Counted from the first letter of the stretch, positions 38,189 to 48,323 are shown. The stretch is 64,000 nucleotides of DNA from an uncultured Sphingomonas sp. (GCF_946478955.1 NZ_CAMLDL010000006.1:1-64000), one strand, 5' to 3'. Numbers and translations are program-made. Notes: generated by a model from the letters alone, not told the origin.

Positions 38189-39580
38189 TCAATCCTTTTG
38201 GTCAAACAGTCCGGGTTGCCCTTGCAGATAGGGTCTAGTTGGCTTGCGCTCAACCCGGCGCGGCGCCGATGCCTTCTCCTCCGTCGCCGCCGGAACAACA
38301 CCGTCGGCGAAATGCAGATCGATTTCGACCGCCGCACGAACGGCGGCGGCATGAACAAGGGTTCGCCCTTCACGGTCGGTGACGCGGGCATAGCCGCGCG
38401 ACAATGGCCGATCCGGATGTGCCAGTTCCGCCAGGCGCCATAATGCCGCGAGCTTGTCCGATGCCGTGCGGACACGATCCTCAACCAGCCGCTCCTGCAG
38501 CCTCGGTCCAACCGACGCAAGGTCAGCGCGCGCATGCGCCGTCCGCTGCATTAACGCACGTGGTAACCGGTCCGACGCGTCATCAACGCGTTGTACAAAT
38601 GGCGCGAACAAATTCCCGGGATCGGGCCAGCGTTGGGCACTGAGATCGAGGCGTTCTGACGCCCGTGACAACGCGCGGTTCAACGCGGCCGCCTGCCGAA
38701 GGCCAAGTTCGGCAAGGTTGCTGAGCAGTTCAGTCCGTACCGGCACGGCCATTTCGGCCGCGGCAGTGGGTGTTGGCGCCCGTCGATCCGATGCGAAGTC
38801 GATCAGCGTTGTATCCGTTTCATGGCCAACTGCGCTGATCAGCGGAATGGGCGATTCGGCTGCGGCCCGCACTACACTCTCTTCATTGAAGGCCCACAAA
38901 TCTTCAATCGAGCCGCCGCCGCGCGCGACAATGAGGAGGTCCGGGCGCGGCGACATATTCGCAAAGCCGCGAATTGCGGCGGCCACCTTGTCAGCCGCCC
39001 CTTCACCCTGCACCGGTACCGGCCAAAGAATGACGTGCGTGGGGCAGCGGTCTTCCAGTCGGTGCAAAATGTCGCGGATCACGGCGCCGGTCGGCGACGT
39101 TACGACACCGATGACCTTCGGAAGGAACGGCAGGCGCCGCTTGCGCTGCTCATCAAACAAGCCCTCGGCCGCGAGGACGCGGCGGCGCTTGTCAAGCAGC
39201 GCCATCAGCGCGCCCTCGCCTGCAAGTTCCATTCGGCTCACGACAATCTGATATTTGGACCGTCCGGGGTAGGTGGTGAGCTTACCGGTCGCGATGACCT
39301 CCGCCCCATCTTCCGGTGCGAATGCGAGGCTGCCCGCCTGTCCGCGCCAGATGACCGCGTCGATATTCGCGGCCTCATCCTTCAGGGTGAAATAGCAGTG
39401 GCCACTGCTGTGCCGTTTCCACCCCGAAATCTCGCCGCGCACCCGCACATGACCAAAGGCATTTTCGACCGTCCGCTTCAGCGCCCCCGAAAGCTCACTA
39501 ACTGAAACCGCCGGCGAATTGTCGCCCTGCCGTTCGTCGGCTAGGAGGCCGGAATTGTTAGGATCATCGGGGAACGGCAT
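38189..39580 (-). CDS. xseA: Exodeoxyribonuclease VII large subunit
   Basis: The 463-residue subunit of exonuclease VII degrades single-stranded DNA. It has an N-terminal OB-fold ([25 protein letters not shown]) and a catalytic core with [13 protein letters not shown] and [17 protein letters not shown]. The ATG is at 39580 and overlaps the purD start codon on the other strand; AAAGGA lies 7 bases upstream. Open frame beyond 39580 is antisense to purD. Confidence 0.95.
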   Translation of the reverse strand: MPFPDDPNNSGLLADERQGDNSPAVSVSELSGALKRTVENAFGHVRVRGEISGWKRHSSGHCYFTLKDEAANIDAVIWRGQAGSLAFAPEDGAEVIATGKLTTYPGRSKYQIVVSRMELAGEGALMALLDKRRRVLAAEGLFDEQRKRRLPFLPKVIGVVTSPTGAVIRDILHRLEDRCPTHVILWPVPVQGEGAADKVAAAIRGFANMSPRPDLLIVARGGGSIEDLWAFNEESVVRAAAESPIPLISAVGHETDTTLIDFASDRRAPTPTAAAEMAVPVRTELLSNLAELGLRQAAALNRALSRASERLDLSAQRWPDPGNLFAPFVQRVDDASDRLPRALMQRTAHARADLASVGPRLQERLVEDRVRTASDKLAALWRLAELAHPDRPLSRGYARVTDREGRTLVHAAAVRAAVEIDLHFADGVVPAATEEKASAPRRVERKPTRPYLQGQPGLFDQKD

Positions 39581-40829
39581 GAATATCCTTTTGCTGGGTT
39601 CGGGCGGGCGCGAAGATGCGCTGGCGTGGCGGCTTAGGCAATCACCAAGCTGTGACAAACTGGTTGCAGCGCCCGGCAACCCCGGCATTGCCCGCTGGGC
39701 GCAATGTTTCAACATTGACCCTACCGATCCGGAGGCCGTCGTCGCGCTTGCGAGCGAACTCGACATTAATTTTATCATTGTCGGCCCCGAGGCACCATTG
39801 GTCGCCGGCGTTGCCGATGCGGCCCGCGCGGCTGGTATTGCATGCTTCGGCCCGTCGGCTGCGGCGGCGCAGCTGGAAGGCTCCAAAGGGTTCACCAAGG
39901 ATCTGTGTGCCAGGGCCAATATCCCGACTGCCGCATATGTCCGGGTCGACACCGAAACAGGTGCTTTGGCCGCGCTTGACCGTTTTTCGATCCCGGTCGT
40001 AATCAAGGCTGACGGTCTGGCTGCTGGTAAGGGCGTGACGGTCGCGATGACTCGCGGCGAGGCCGAAACGGCGATCCGCGCGGCCGGCGATGGGCCAATG
40101 GTGATCGAGGAATTTTTGGAGGGCGAGGAAGCCAGCCTGTTCGTCCTGGTGAGCGGCCGCCGGGCCATCGCCCTTGCGTCGGCGCAGGACCATAAGCGCG
40201 TTGGGGAAGGTGACACCGGCCCCAATACGGGCGGGATGGGCGCCTATTCTCCGGCTCCCGTGCTGACCGCCGCACTCGAATCGCAAGCAATGCGCGACAT
40301 TATTGCGCCGACGATCAACACCATGGTCGACGACGGAACGCCGTTCATTGGCGTCCTTTTTGCAGGGTTGATGCTCACCCAGGATGGGCCCAAGCTAATC
40401 GAATATAATGTGCGATTTGGCGACCCGGAATGCGAGGCCATCATGCCGCGGATCGAGGGTGATTTTGCGGCGCTGCTGCATGCGGTCGCCACCGGCGGCG
40501 AATTTGAAGCGCCCGCGCTGACGTCAGACAGCACCCTCACAGTTATCCTGGCCGCGAATGGCTACCCCGGAACGCCGAAGAAGGGTGGGTTGATTGACGG
40601 TATTGGTCGCGCCGAAACAGTTGCAGGCACGATTGTCTTCCATGCTGGAACGGCGTTGGACAATGGTAGCTTACAGGCAAGCGGCGGCCGCGTTTTGGCT
40701 GTTACCTCGCGCGGATCAAGCTTTGGCGAAGCCCGCAAACGGGCGTATGACGCCGTAGACGCTATCGATTTTGCCGACGGTTTTTGTAGGCGCGACATCG
40801 GTTGGCGAGAGTTGGAGCGACAATCATGA
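39579..40829 (+). CDS. purD: Phosphoribosylamine-glycine ligase
   Basis: The 416-residue ATP-grasp enzyme forms glycinamide ribonucleotide in purine synthesis. It opens with [16 protein letters not shown], typical of PurD, and has the [12 protein letters not shown] and FGDPECEA motifs. A GGGGAA site precedes the ATG at 39579. The start codon shares two bases with that of xseA. Its stop overlaps the next gene by 4 bases. Confidence 0.96.
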   Translation: MNILLLGSGGREDALAWRLRQSPSCDKLVAAPGNPGIARWAQCFNIDPTDPEAVVALASELDINFIIVGPEAPLVAGVADAARAAGIACFGPSAAAAQLEGSKGFTKDLCARANIPTAAYVRVDTETGALAALDRFSIPVVIKADGLAAGKGVTVAMTRGEAETAIRAAGDGPMVIEEFLEGEEASLFVLVSGRRAIALASAQDHKRVGEGDTGPNTGGMGAYSPAPVLTAALESQAMRDIIAPTINTMVDDGTPFIGVLFAGLMLTQDGPKLIEYNVRFGDPECEAIMPRIEGDFAALLHAVATGGEFEAPALTSDSTLTVILAANGYPGTPKKGGLIDGIGRAETVAGTIVFHAGTALDNGSLQASGGRVLAVTSRGSSFGEARKRAYDAVDAIDFADGFCRRDIGWRELERQS

Positions 40830-41266
40830 AGATGACCCGGACACGGCTTCTCCTGATTGGCATCGCCGCAACCATCGGGTTCGCGGGGCTGTGGCATGGA
40901 CCGCTCGGCGCAGGCGAACGCTTCGCGCGGCAGGCCGATGCTGTCGCCAAACAGACGATGGCCTATAATCTGGTTCCGCAGATCAAGGCCGTCATGCAGC
41001 GTGACCCGATGGCCCGACGCATCCTTTTATCCGGTGACGCCGATGAGTTTCAGCGGATCGAATCCCTGCGCATTATGGACGATGTCCCAGGCATTATTGA
41101 TGTGCGGTGGGTGAAGAAGGATGGAACCTATGCCGCCGGCAGCCGTATCCTTCCCCTTGCCGTTGAAGCGCAACTGCTCGGCCTACTCGGCTTTCTGGTC
41201 GGGATGATCATCATGTATCTGGTTGAGCTTCGACGCCGCGCCAACATCTACAAGACGAGGATCTGA
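40826..41266 (+). CDS. Two-span membrane protein with a BON-like middle
   Basis: The 146-residue protein has an N-terminal hydrophobic segment, a periplasmic middle of about 90 residues, and a second membrane segment followed by a basic C-terminus. The middle (RILLSGDADEFQ...IDVRWVKK) weakly resembles a BON domain; I give this low weight. It starts within the purD stop codon (ATGA) and precedes two further membrane-anchored genes. Function is unknown. Confidence 0.6.
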   Translation: MKMTRTRLLLIGIAATIGFAGLWHGPLGAGERFARQADAVAKQTMAYNLVPQIKAVMQRDPMARRILLSGDADEFQRIESLRIMDDVPGIIDVRWVKKDGTYAAGSRILPLAVEAQLLGLLGFLVGMIIMYLVELRRRANIYKTRI

Positions 41267-41270
41267 GCCG

Positions 41271-41375
41271 ATGACGTTGATCGAATTTTATTGGCCAGTG
41301 TTTGCCGCGGGCCTCGTCATCGCCCTCGCGGTCGGCCGCGTCTATTTTAATCCGAACAAGCGGAAAGGCAGCTGA
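41271..41375 (+). CDS. 34-residue single-span membrane protein
   Basis: The ATG at 41271 lies 4 bases after the preceding stop, and the stop lies 3 bases before the next gene's ATG. The protein has one hydrophobic segment and a basic tail (NPNKRKGS). Its tight placement between two membrane-protein genes makes translation likely. Function is unknown. Confidence 0.55.
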   Translation: MTLIEFYWPVFAAGLVIALAVGRVYFNPNKRKGS

Positions 41376-41378
41376 GCC

Positions 41379-41843
41379 ATGCAGTTCCTGATCGATCATC
41401 CCCTTCCCACCGCGCTTGCGGTCATAGCTCTGCTGCTGTTGGTCTGGTTCATCCTGCGGCCGCGCCAGTCGGTACGGCTTACGGATTCTGCACCAGTTCG
41501 CCCGCACATGGCGGTGGCCGATCCCAATCCTGTTCCCGACGTCAACAAGGCGGATCCGTTTCATACACCCGCCGTGCATGTTGACCGTCCGCACGCCATT
41601 GGCGCGCCGAACGATCTCACCTCCCTAAAAGGTGTCGGGCCGAAATTCGCTGCGCTTCTCAACCAGCATGGAATTACGCGCTACGACCAGATTGCCGAGC
41701 TTTCGGTGGCACAGGTGGAAGGGCTGGACGCCGACATGGGTGCTTTCAAGGGTCGCCTGGTACGGGACCGCATTGTCGAACAGGCCGATTATCTCGCTCG
41801 TGGTGATACGGACGGATACAAACAAAAGTTCGGAGCGCTTTAA
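41379..41843 (+). CDS. Membrane-anchored helix-hairpin-helix protein
   Basis: The 154-residue protein has one N-terminal membrane span and a proline-rich linker. The C-terminal half contains a helix-hairpin-helix DNA-binding unit (LKGVGPKFAALLNQHGITRYDQIA), as in the flap-endonuclease-like family often placed beside ribosomal or membrane genes in sphingomonads. It overlaps the convergent CNNM gene by 4 bases. Confidence 0.8.
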   Translation: MQFLIDHPLPTALAVIALLLLVWFILRPRQSVRLTDSAPVRPHMAVADPNPVPDVNKADPFHTPAVHVDRPHAIGAPNDLTSLKGVGPKFAALLNQHGITRYDQIAELSVAQVEGLDADMGAFKGRLVRDRIVEQADYLARGDTDGYKQKFGAL

Positions 41844-43204
41844 GCGCCCGCTTCAGACCGAGGCGGCGACGCTGCATCAGCATCGCCGTCTCTGCGTCGG
41901 CGGCGGGTTACAAGCATCTTGTCAATCTTGCGCCCGTCCATATCGACGATTTCAAACTCATAGCCGTCATAGCGAAACTTCTCGCCGGTTTCGGGAAGGT
42001 GCTTCAGCACCGATAGAGCGAATCCCGCCACGGTCGAATAATCGCGGTCGTCCGGCATCGCCATGCCCAGCCGGTCCTCAAGCAGATCCGCGCCCGCCGA
42101 CCCGCTGACCAGCCAGCTTCCGTCCTCGCGCTCGACGACGGGTGGGTCCTCGTCGTCGTCCAGGTCGTTGGCGAATGCACCAGCCAGCGCCGTGAGGATC
42201 GAACCGGGCGTAACGATGCCATCAAGATGGCCATATTCGTCGTGAACCAGCGCAAGTGGCACATCGGCCGACCGGAGGACCGACAGCGCGTCCATCGCGT
42301 CCATCAGGTCGGGAATCACTGTCGCGTCACGGGTCAGCGCGCGAATGTCGATCGGTCGACCGTCGAGCAGTTCAGTCAGCATGTCGCGTGTCGAGAGAAC
42401 GCCGATGATATTATCCACCGACCCGTCCGCGACCGGAAGGCGGCTGTGCGGGCTGTCGGCCAGTTCCGCGCGAAGCTCGGCCAGGTCGCAGTTGATATCA
42501 ATCCAGTCGATATCGGTTCGGGGCGTCATGACTTCACGCACCGGACGATCGGCGAGGCGGACGATGCCGGAGATGATGGCGCGTTCGTTTTCTTCGAGAA
42601 CGCCGGCGGTCTGCGCCTCGGCAACAACGAGGTGGAGTTCTTCGGCGGTCACGACATTCTTTGATTCGCGTTGCAAGCCCAGCATCCGGAAAATCAGCGC
42701 GCTCGTCCGATCGAGTAACCAAACGAATGGTGCCGTGATTTTGGACAGCCAGATCATCGGCCGCGCCATGAAGGCGGCGATAGGTTCGGGATTGCGGAGT
42801 GCAAACTGCTTCGGGACGAGTTCGCCAATGATCAAAGAGATGAAGGTGGTCCCGACGATCACAAGGCCGAAGCCAACGGTGTCGGCTGTGTCAGGCGAGA
42901 GCCCGAGGGCCGCGAGGCGCTGCGCCACCGGCTTGCCAAGGCTGGCGCCCGAATAGGCGCCTGCGAGGATACCGATGAGCGTGATGCCGATCTGTACCGT
43001 CGAGAGGAACCGGCCGGGCTCCGCTGCAAGCTTCAGTGCCGCCTTCGCACCGCTTGACCCGCCTTTGGCGAGTGCCTTCAACCGGGCTTCGCGCGACGAG
43101 ACGATGGCGAGTTCGCTCATTGCGAATACGCCATTCAGCGCGACAAGCGCGACAATCAGAACCAGGTCAAGCCAGGGAAAAGGGAGGAGCGGTTCGCTCG
43201 TCAT
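41840..43204 (-). CDS. CNNM/CorC-type membrane protein with CBS domains
   Basis: From the ATG at 43204 the protein has 454 residues. It has an N-terminal DUF21/CNNM membrane domain (four segments), a pair of CBS domains (MTPRTDIDWIDI..., RDATVIPDLMDAMDALS) and a C-terminal CorC/HlyC transporter-associated domain. This family handles Mg2+/Co2+ efflux and is often mislabelled hemolysin. A further ATG at 43219 is possible. Confidence 0.92.
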   Translation of the reverse strand: MTSEPLLPFPWLDLVLIVALVALNGVFAMSELAIVSSREARLKALAKGGSSGAKAALKLAAEPGRFLSTVQIGITLIGILAGAYSGASLGKPVAQRLAALGLSPDTADTVGFGLVIVGTTFISLIIGELVPKQFALRNPEPIAAFMARPMIWLSKITAPFVWLLDRTSALIFRMLGLQRESKNVVTAEELHLVVAEAQTAGVLEENERAIISGIVRLADRPVREVMTPRTDIDWIDINCDLAELRAELADSPHSRLPVADGSVDNIIGVLSTRDMLTELLDGRPIDIRALTRDATVIPDLMDAMDALSVLRSADVPLALVHDEYGHLDGIVTPGSILTALAGAFANDLDDDEDPPVVEREDGSWLVSGSAGADLLEDRLGMAMPDDRDYSTVAGFALSVLKHLPETGEKFRYDGYEFEIVDMDGRKIDKMLVTRRRRRDGDADAASPPRSEAGA

Positions 43205-43330
43205 TATCCTCGCTTCCATGCCGCCTTTGTGCCGCCGGAGCAAGCGGAACAAGTCGATATGGTAACGGAACTATCGGCGACGATCGCCGTTTTCTCCCCA
43301 ATTCATCACCAAACCTACGGAGAAACATAC

Positions 43331-44005
43331 ATGCGCCGCACGCATATGCTCGCAGCGATTGCCCTTTCGGGTGCAGTAATTACGGCCGGTTGCACAACCG
43401 ATCCCTACACTGGTCAACGGACGATCAACAAAACCGCAATTGGCGCCATCGGCGGCGCATTGGGCGGTTATCTGGTCGGCGATCTGGTCGGCGGCCATCA
43501 TGACCGTACCGAGAAGATTTTGGGCGCTGGTATTGGTGCGATCGCAGGTGGTGCGGCAGGCGCCTACATGGACCGCCAGGAAGCCGATCTTCGCCGCCAG
43601 ACCGCGGGGACAGGCGTTGATGTCATTCGCCAGGGTGATGATCTGATCCTGCGTATGCCATCGGGCATCACCTTTGCGACCGACAGCTCCGCCGTGCAGC
43701 CGCAATTCCAGCCAACGCTGGACCAGGTTGCGCAGACGCTTTCGAGTTATAATCAGACCTATGTCGATGTGCTCGGCCATACGGACACGACCGGCAGTGA
43801 GGCCTATAACCAGGCATTGTCGGAACGTCGCGCTGCGTCGGTTGCCGATTATCTCTCGGCGCACGGCGTTGCCCGGGCCCGCATGGGCATTCGCGGCTAT
43901 GGCGAAACGCAGCCCATCTATAATCCCGACGACACGGAGGCGAAGCGCGCCGCGAACCGCCGTGTTGAAATCAAGATTGTTCCGGTAACACAGCCGGGCA
44001 TGTGA
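43331..44005 (+). CDS. OmpA family lipoprotein
   Basis: The 224-residue protein has a lipoprotein signal with cysteine at 21 (VITAGC), a glycine-zipper region (AIGAIGGALGG...) and a C-terminal OmpA peptidoglycan-binding domain (about 110-220, with LGHTDTTGSEAYNQALSERRA). It anchors the outer membrane to peptidoglycan. A strong terminator follows. Confidence 0.93.
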   Translation: MRRTHMLAAIALSGAVITAGCTTDPYTGQRTINKTAIGAIGGALGGYLVGDLVGGHHDRTEKILGAGIGAIAGGAAGAYMDRQEADLRRQTAGTGVDVIRQGDDLILRMPSGITFATDSSAVQPQFQPTLDQVAQTLSSYNQTYVDVLGHTDTTGSEAYNQALSERRAASVADYLSAHGVARARMGIRGYGETQPIYNPDDTEAKRAANRRVEIKIVPVTQPGM

Positions 44006-44030
44006 TCGGCCTCGCCGATACAAAAGGGGG

Positions 44031-44060
44031 AAGGGCGTCCGTTCGCGGGCGCCCTTTTTT
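44031..44060 (+). terminator. Rho-independent terminator of the OmpA lipoprotein gene
   Basis: A 9-bp stem (GGGCGTCCG / CGGGCGCCC, one T-G pair) with a TTCG tetraloop is followed by six T residues, 26 bases past the stop codon. Confidence 0.9.
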
Positions 44061-44079
44061 CAATGGGACGCACTAATTT

Positions 44080-44535
44080 CTAGCGTCGGGCGAGGAAGAA
44101 ATCGCGAAGCTGTGCTGCCGCTTCGGATTCGCCAATGCCTCCCAGCACATCGGGACGATGATTGCAGGTCGGTTGATTAAAGACCCGCGCGCCGTGGATA
44201 ACGCCGCCGCCCTTTGGATCGTCGGCCGCAAAGCGCACCGCGTCCAGCCGGGCCAATGCAATTGCCCCTGCACACATCGCGCAGGGTTCCAGCGTGACCC
44301 ACAAGGTGCACCCCTCCAGCCGTAGACGCCCAAGCGTTGATGCAGCGTTGCGAATCGCAACCATTTCGGCATGAGCGGTTGGGTCGGTGGCCGTCCTCAT
44401 GAAATTCGCCGCCTCAGCGATTATTTCATCGCCAAGTGTGACCACCGCGCCTACCGGCACTTCACCCGCCAGCGCCGCCTCTGCGGCAAGGTCGAGCGCG
44501 CGGCGCATGGGCAAAGGAAGCGGAAAAGCCGTCAT
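44080..44535 (-). CDS. tadA: tRNA adenosine(34) deaminase
   Basis: The 151-residue zinc deaminase makes inosine at the tRNA-Arg wobble base. Zinc and catalytic residues are H55 and E57 in HAEMVA, and C85 and C88 in PCAMC. The length is normal. Confidence 0.93.
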   Translation of the reverse strand: MTAFPLPLPMRRALDLAAEAALAGEVPVGAVVTLGDEIIAEAANFMRTATDPTAHAEMVAIRNAASTLGRLRLEGCTLWVTLEPCAMCAGAIALARLDAVRFAADDPKGGGVIHGARVFNQPTCNHRPDVLGGIGESEAAAQLRDFFLARR

Positions 44536-44570
44536 GGGCCGCCGCTAACGCAGCCCGGCCTTCTTGTCAC

Positions 44571-44880
44571 TCAATTGGCGTTGGTGGTCGATTCGCCCGC
44601 CCGGCGGACTTCCACTGCCGGAACGTTGACGGTCGCATTGTCCTTGGTCACTTCGACCTTGGGAACTGCGACATTGGCTTCTCTTGTCCCCATCTCAACC
44701 TTTCCGGTTTCCACCTTGAATTCCGGCGCCTGTCCGGCCTCTTGCGCGAATCGCGCCATTTTCGGCCGAAACAGTGGGCGGGGTTGCAGGTTGCGTCTGC
44801 GTAATGCTGATCAGGCCCAACTGAATCGCGGCAATTAATGCGACGACCGCGAGGATGAGGATGACGAAAATTGCACGCAT
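44571..44880 (-). pseudogene. Small membrane-anchored protein gene with an apparent frameshift
   Basis: Two overlapping frames look like halves of one protein. The 5' part (start 44880) encodes a hydrophobic anchor then QPATPPTVSAENGAIRARG; the 3' part encodes GQAPEFKVETGKVEMG and a valine-rich repeat region (VPKVEV, VPAVEV), ending at 44571. Removing one base in the GGCCGG at 44734-44739 joins them as ARG-GQAPEF. Intact, the protein would have about 100 residues. This is either a real pseudogene or a sequencing/assembly error. Confidence 0.65.
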
Positions 44881-45066
44881 AAAATTCTACTCCCGCCCTG
44901 ACGAGTTTGTGTTTGGTTAGGCTAACGCGCAACAAATGCGAAGGGTTGCCTTGTGTTGTTCAAAGCTGATTTGACCCATAAGAGTTGACGAAGCGGCCCT
45001 CCGACGGTATCGGGCGGCGCTTTCCGGGCGCTTTGGCGTCCAACCTTTAGATTTAGGATTTGACCG

Positions 45067-45357
45067 ATGTCGCGCGTTTGCGAGCTGACCGGCAAGGGCC
45101 GGCAGGTGGGCAACAATGTTTCCCACGCCAACAACAAGACCAAGCGCACGTTCCTGCCGAACCTGCAGAACGTGACCCTGCTGTCCGAATCGCTCGAAAA
45201 GAGCATCAAGCTGCGCGTGTCGACGCACGGCCTGCGCTCGGTTGAGCATGTTGGCGGCCTGGACAATTGGTTGACCAAGACCAGCGCCGACAAGCTGAGC
45301 CCGAAGGCGGCGAAGCTAAAGCGCGAACTCGCCAAGAAGGCGAAGGCGTCAGCCTAA
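45067..45357 (+). CDS. rpmB: Large ribosomal subunit protein bL28
   Basis: The 96-residue protein matches bL28: [22 protein letters not shown] with the following [10 protein letters not shown] and the LRSVEHVGG region. It belongs to the 50S subunit. A TAGGA site lies about 8 bases upstream. A bidirectional hairpin follows. Confidence 0.97.
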   Translation: MSRVCELTGKGRQVGNNVSHANNKTKRTFLPNLQNVTLLSESLEKSIKLRVSTHGLRSVEHVGGLDNWLTKTSADKLSPKAAKLKRELAKKAKASA

Positions 45358-45382
45358 CTCATTGCCGTTTGGCGGCGATAAG

Positions 45383-45412
45383 AACGCCCGGCCTTACCGC
45401 CGGGCGTTTTCT
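45383..45412. terminator. Bidirectional terminator between rpmB and the phytase-like gene
   Basis: A 10-bp stem (AACGCCCGGC / GCCGGGCGTT) with a 6-base loop is followed by T residues. It ends rpmB on the plus strand. The minus-strand gene's TAA stop (45394-45396) sits in the loop, so that transcript would form the hairpin around its own stop codon. Confidence 0.85.
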
Positions 45413-46314
45413 TGTGCCCTGTTGAGATCAAGAGCGATCAAGAGCGTGCGCGCCATGAAGCGATGGCCATCATCAGTTACCAGCCAAAACCGCCACCCTC
45501 CATTCCGGCGAACGATCGTCATCCCCTCAAAATTGTCAAAGGCCCCTTTTGGAACCGTCCACTTGGGTCCGACGCGGGCAATGCCCCCATCCATAATCAG
45601 CGGCGCTATAGCTGCCTCTGCACCATAATGGTGGCGCATAAGCAGCCATACCGAACCATCCGGTGCGTTGGACGCGTCCGCAATCATCCAATCCGAATCG
45701 AGCCGAATGCGCGACGGCGCTGGCTCGGGCAGCAGTATGGCATCGCCGTTTTCCCCAAATGCCGCGATTCGCCCGCCGAGGAGGGCCAAGCCCTCCGCAC
45801 CGCGATTATCGGCCCAGCCGCCATAGCCAAGATCATCGCGGCGAATAGCGCGGTGAAAATCGGTGTCATACAGCCAGATCGAATGAAACTGCTCATAGGT
45901 GACCCACCAGCCGCGCCCGGATGGGTCGCGCATCAGCGCCTCAGCATCGCGGTACACTTTGCGTCCAAATGGCCCCGGGCCGTCGCGGAGATCGACAAGC
46001 CGGGCCCGCCCGGCATCGGCATCGCCTGGCGGCAAAAAGCGTACCGCCGATCCCATATCGCTGACGGCGACCAGTTGCTGCCCTTCGGATGACAGCCCCG
46101 ACAAGCCCTGCAGCCGCGGGTCGGACGCCGACATTTCCCATGCACCGGCAAGCCGCAGCGGCGAGCCTGCGACCGCCGGCAATGCGACAGGGCTGAACCG
46201 CACCATATCGTCAGCCGGAGGGCGCGCCGGAATTTGCGGTAACGAGCGCAGCCATAGGGCCGATGCGACGACGAGAAGGAATAAGGAAAAGGCTTTTAGG
46301 TTCAACGACTTCAT
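45394..46314 (-). CDS. Esterase-like activity of phytase family protein
   Basis: The 306-residue exported protein has an N-terminal hydrophobic segment after MKSLNLK and a beta-propeller-like body with GLSGLSSEGQ, DAEALMRDP and NFEGMTIV, the repeat motifs of the phytase-like esterase family (conserved next to rpmB in sphingomonads). Activity is unproven. The start is uncertain: an ATG at 46377 would add 21 residues. Confidence 0.78.
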   Translation of the reverse strand: MKSLNLKAFSLFLLVVASALWLRSLPQIPARPPADDMVRFSPVALPAVAGSPLRLAGAWEMSASDPRLQGLSGLSSEGQQLVAVSDMGSAVRFLPPGDADAGRARLVDLRDGPGPFGRKVYRDAEALMRDPSGRGWWVTYEQFHSIWLYDTDFHRAIRRDDLGYGGWADNRGAEGLALLGGRIAAFGENGDAILLPEPAPSRIRLDSDWMIADASNAPDGSVWLLMRHHYGAEAAIAPLIMDGGIARVGPKWTVPKGAFDNFEGMTIVRRNGGWRFWLVTDDGHRFMARTLLIALDLNRAQENARR

Positions 46315-46453
46315 GAATGAATGCTGCAAGTTTCGTTCAGGACCGTTCAACGGCGAATCGGCCATAAGCTTCTTCATCGACGGAGGTTTCCCCCTTTTTC
46401 CTTCGCTTGATTGCCGCGAGGCCAAAAGAGACCCTCGTGTCGCGTATCGAGGG

Positions 46454-46482
46454 GGGTCCGGGGTGCGTATTACCCCGGACCC
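46454..46482. repeat. Perfect 11-bp hairpin between cobT and the esterase gene
   Basis: Arms GGGTCCGGGGT and ACCCCGGACCC flank a 7-base loop. It lies 15 bases after the cobT stop on the minus strand. No U-run follows on either side, so it is not a classic terminator. A processing or mRNA-stability element is possible. Confidence 0.6.
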
Positions 46483-46496
46483 GACCCTCTCCCAAG

Positions 46497-48323
46497 TCAT
46501 TGCTGATCAAACAATGCCGCAAGCTGATCAATCAAGGCCCCTGCCAGCTGCTCTGCATCCATGATGGTGACGGCCCGCTCGTAATAACGCGTCACGTCAT
46601 GGCCGATGCCGATTGCTGCGAGTTCCACCGGCGATTTCTTTTCGATCCACTCGATCACCTGCCGAAGATGTTTTTCGAGATAGGCGCCCCCGTTTGCGGA
46701 AGCGGTCGAATCGTCGACCGGCGCACCATCGGAAATGACGATTAAAATGCGGCGCTCCTCCGGCCGCGCCAGCAGGCGATTATGAGCCCACAGCAACGCC
46801 TCGCCGTCGATATTCTCCTTCAGCAGGCCTTCGCGCATCATCAAGCCAAGGCTCCGGCGCGCGTGGCGATATGGCTCGTCGGCGCGCTTGTAGATAATGT
46901 GGCGCAGATCGTTAAGTCGGCCCGGATGCGGCGGCCTGCCCTCCGCAAGCCAGGCCTCACGGCTCTGCCCGCCTTTCCAGCCACGCGTGGTGAAACCCAA
47001 TATCTCCGTTTGGACGCCGCACCGTTCCAGCGTGCGCGCCAATATGTCGGCACAAGTAGCCGCGATGGAAATCGGGCGGCCGCGCATTGAGCCGCTATTG
47101 TCGATCAGCAAGCTGACAACGGTGTCCTTGAACTCCGTATCCCGTTCAACTTTGTAGCTGAGCGAATGCCCAGGCGAAACAATGACGCGGGCGAGCCGGG
47201 CGGCATCGAGCAAGCCTTCTTCCTGATCAAAGGCCCAGCTACGGGCTTGCTGCGCCATCAACCGGCGCTGAAGCCGGTTGGCCAGGCGCGTAACGACGCC
47301 ACCGAGGCTTGCCTGTTGCTGATCGAGATAGGCGCGCAACCGGCCCAGCTCCTCCTCGTCGCAAAGCTCCGCAGCGGGCACGATTTCGTCGAACCGCGTA
47401 GTAAACGCCTTATAATCGGTGGCGCGTTCGTCGGGCCAGTTACGCCGCGATGGGCTGGATCGCGCTTGCTCGCCGCCATCATCGGCGCTGGTCGCGTCGC
47501 CTTCTTCCATCTCGGCTTCGGTGTCGGCCTGATCGTCCTGCCCGTCATCGCGCTCCGTCTGCTCAGACCGCATGTCCATGTCACCGCCGTCGGCCGCGCC
47601 GTCAGTTTCCTGATCATCGCTCTCGTCGGGGCCTTCATCCTCGCCATCGTCCTGATCGCCGCCCTCGTCTGGTTCCTGATCGGCATCGGCGTCGGGGTCG
47701 GCGAGCTCCAGGTCTTCAAGCAATCGGCGTGACAGGGTCGCGAACCCTGCCTGATCGTCAATCGCAAGGGCCAGCGCATCGAGCTCGGCCCCCGCCTTTT
47801 CTTCAATCCAATTGCGAACGAGCTTCAGCCCCTTGGCCGCGGCAGCCGGTGGCGCTTCGCCCGTCAGACGCTCACGTGCAAGAAGACTGATTGCGGTTGC
47901 CAGTGGCACTTCTTCGCTGGTCCGGGCGCGAACGATCGCGTCGCTGCGGACGCGCGCATCCATCAACTCGTTCAAATTGGAGCGAACGCCGTCCATTGCC
48001 TTGGCGCCAAGCGCCTCAACCCGTGCGGCTTCCAGCGCGTCGAATACCGCCCGCCCCTCGCCATCTCCGCCGGGCGCCCGCGACTGATGCAATGCCGGAT
48101 CATGATACCGTAGCCGCAGCGCCAGCGCGTCGGCGGCGCCGCGGGCCTCGGCAACCATTCGGGTCTCCAGGGCCGGCCCGGGCGAGATCACTTTCGCGAT
48201 CTTTCCGGTGGATGCACCGGGTTCCGAGGTGAACACGACGTCGGCGTCGGCATCCTTCGCAATGGCGCGCGTGGCGCTGGACAATGCGCGCCGAAACTCA
48301 TCGAGTCGATTGGACGGTTTCAT
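46497..48323 (-). CDS. cobT: Cobaltochelatase subunit CobT
   Basis: The 608-residue protein (ATG at 48323) has an N-terminal alpha-helical region, an unusually acidic Asp/Glu-rich stretch (about 206-284), and a C-terminal von Willebrand A domain with MIDAS DNSGS at D408. With CobS it forms the ATPase part of the aerobic cobalt chelatase. The large chelatase subunit cobN is not in this window. Confidence 0.93.
   Translation of the reverse strand: MKPSNRLDEFRRALSSATRAIAKDADADVVFTSEPGASTGKIAKVISPGPALETRMVAEARGAADALALRLRYHDPALHQSRAPGGDGEGRAVFDALEAARVEALGAKAMDGVRSNLNELMDARVRSDAIVRARTSEEVPLATAISLLARERLTGEAPPAAAAKGLKLVRNWIEEKAGAELDALALAIDDQAGFATLSRRLLEDLELADPDADADQEPDEGGDQDDGEDEGPDESDDQETDGAADGGDMDMRSEQTERDDGQDDQADTEAEMEEGDATSADDGGEQARSSPSRRNWPDERATDYKAFTTRFDEIVPAAELCDEEELGRLRAYLDQQQASLGGVVTRLANRLQRRLMAQQARSWAFDQEEGLLDAARLARVIVSPGHSLSYKVERDTEFKDTVVSLLIDNSGSMRGRPISIAATCADILARTLERCGVQTEILGFTTRGWKGGQSREAWLAEGRPPHPGRLNDLRHIIYKRADEPYRHARRSLGLMMREGLLKENIDGEALLWAHNRLLARPEERRILIVISDGAPVDDSTASANGGAYLEKHLRQVIEWIEKKSPVELAAIGIGHDVTRYYERAVTIMDAEQLAGALIDQLAALFDQQ

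Noticed and set aside
39581..40225. A long N-terminal extension of xseA over purD
   Set aside because: XseA proteins start with the OB-fold region near 39580, and the extension is antisense to purD.
46315..46500. An upstream extension of the phytase-like gene reading RTPDPPRYATRG
   Set aside because: It reaches into the hairpin and cobT end with no ribosome site. This part resembles random GC-rich translation.
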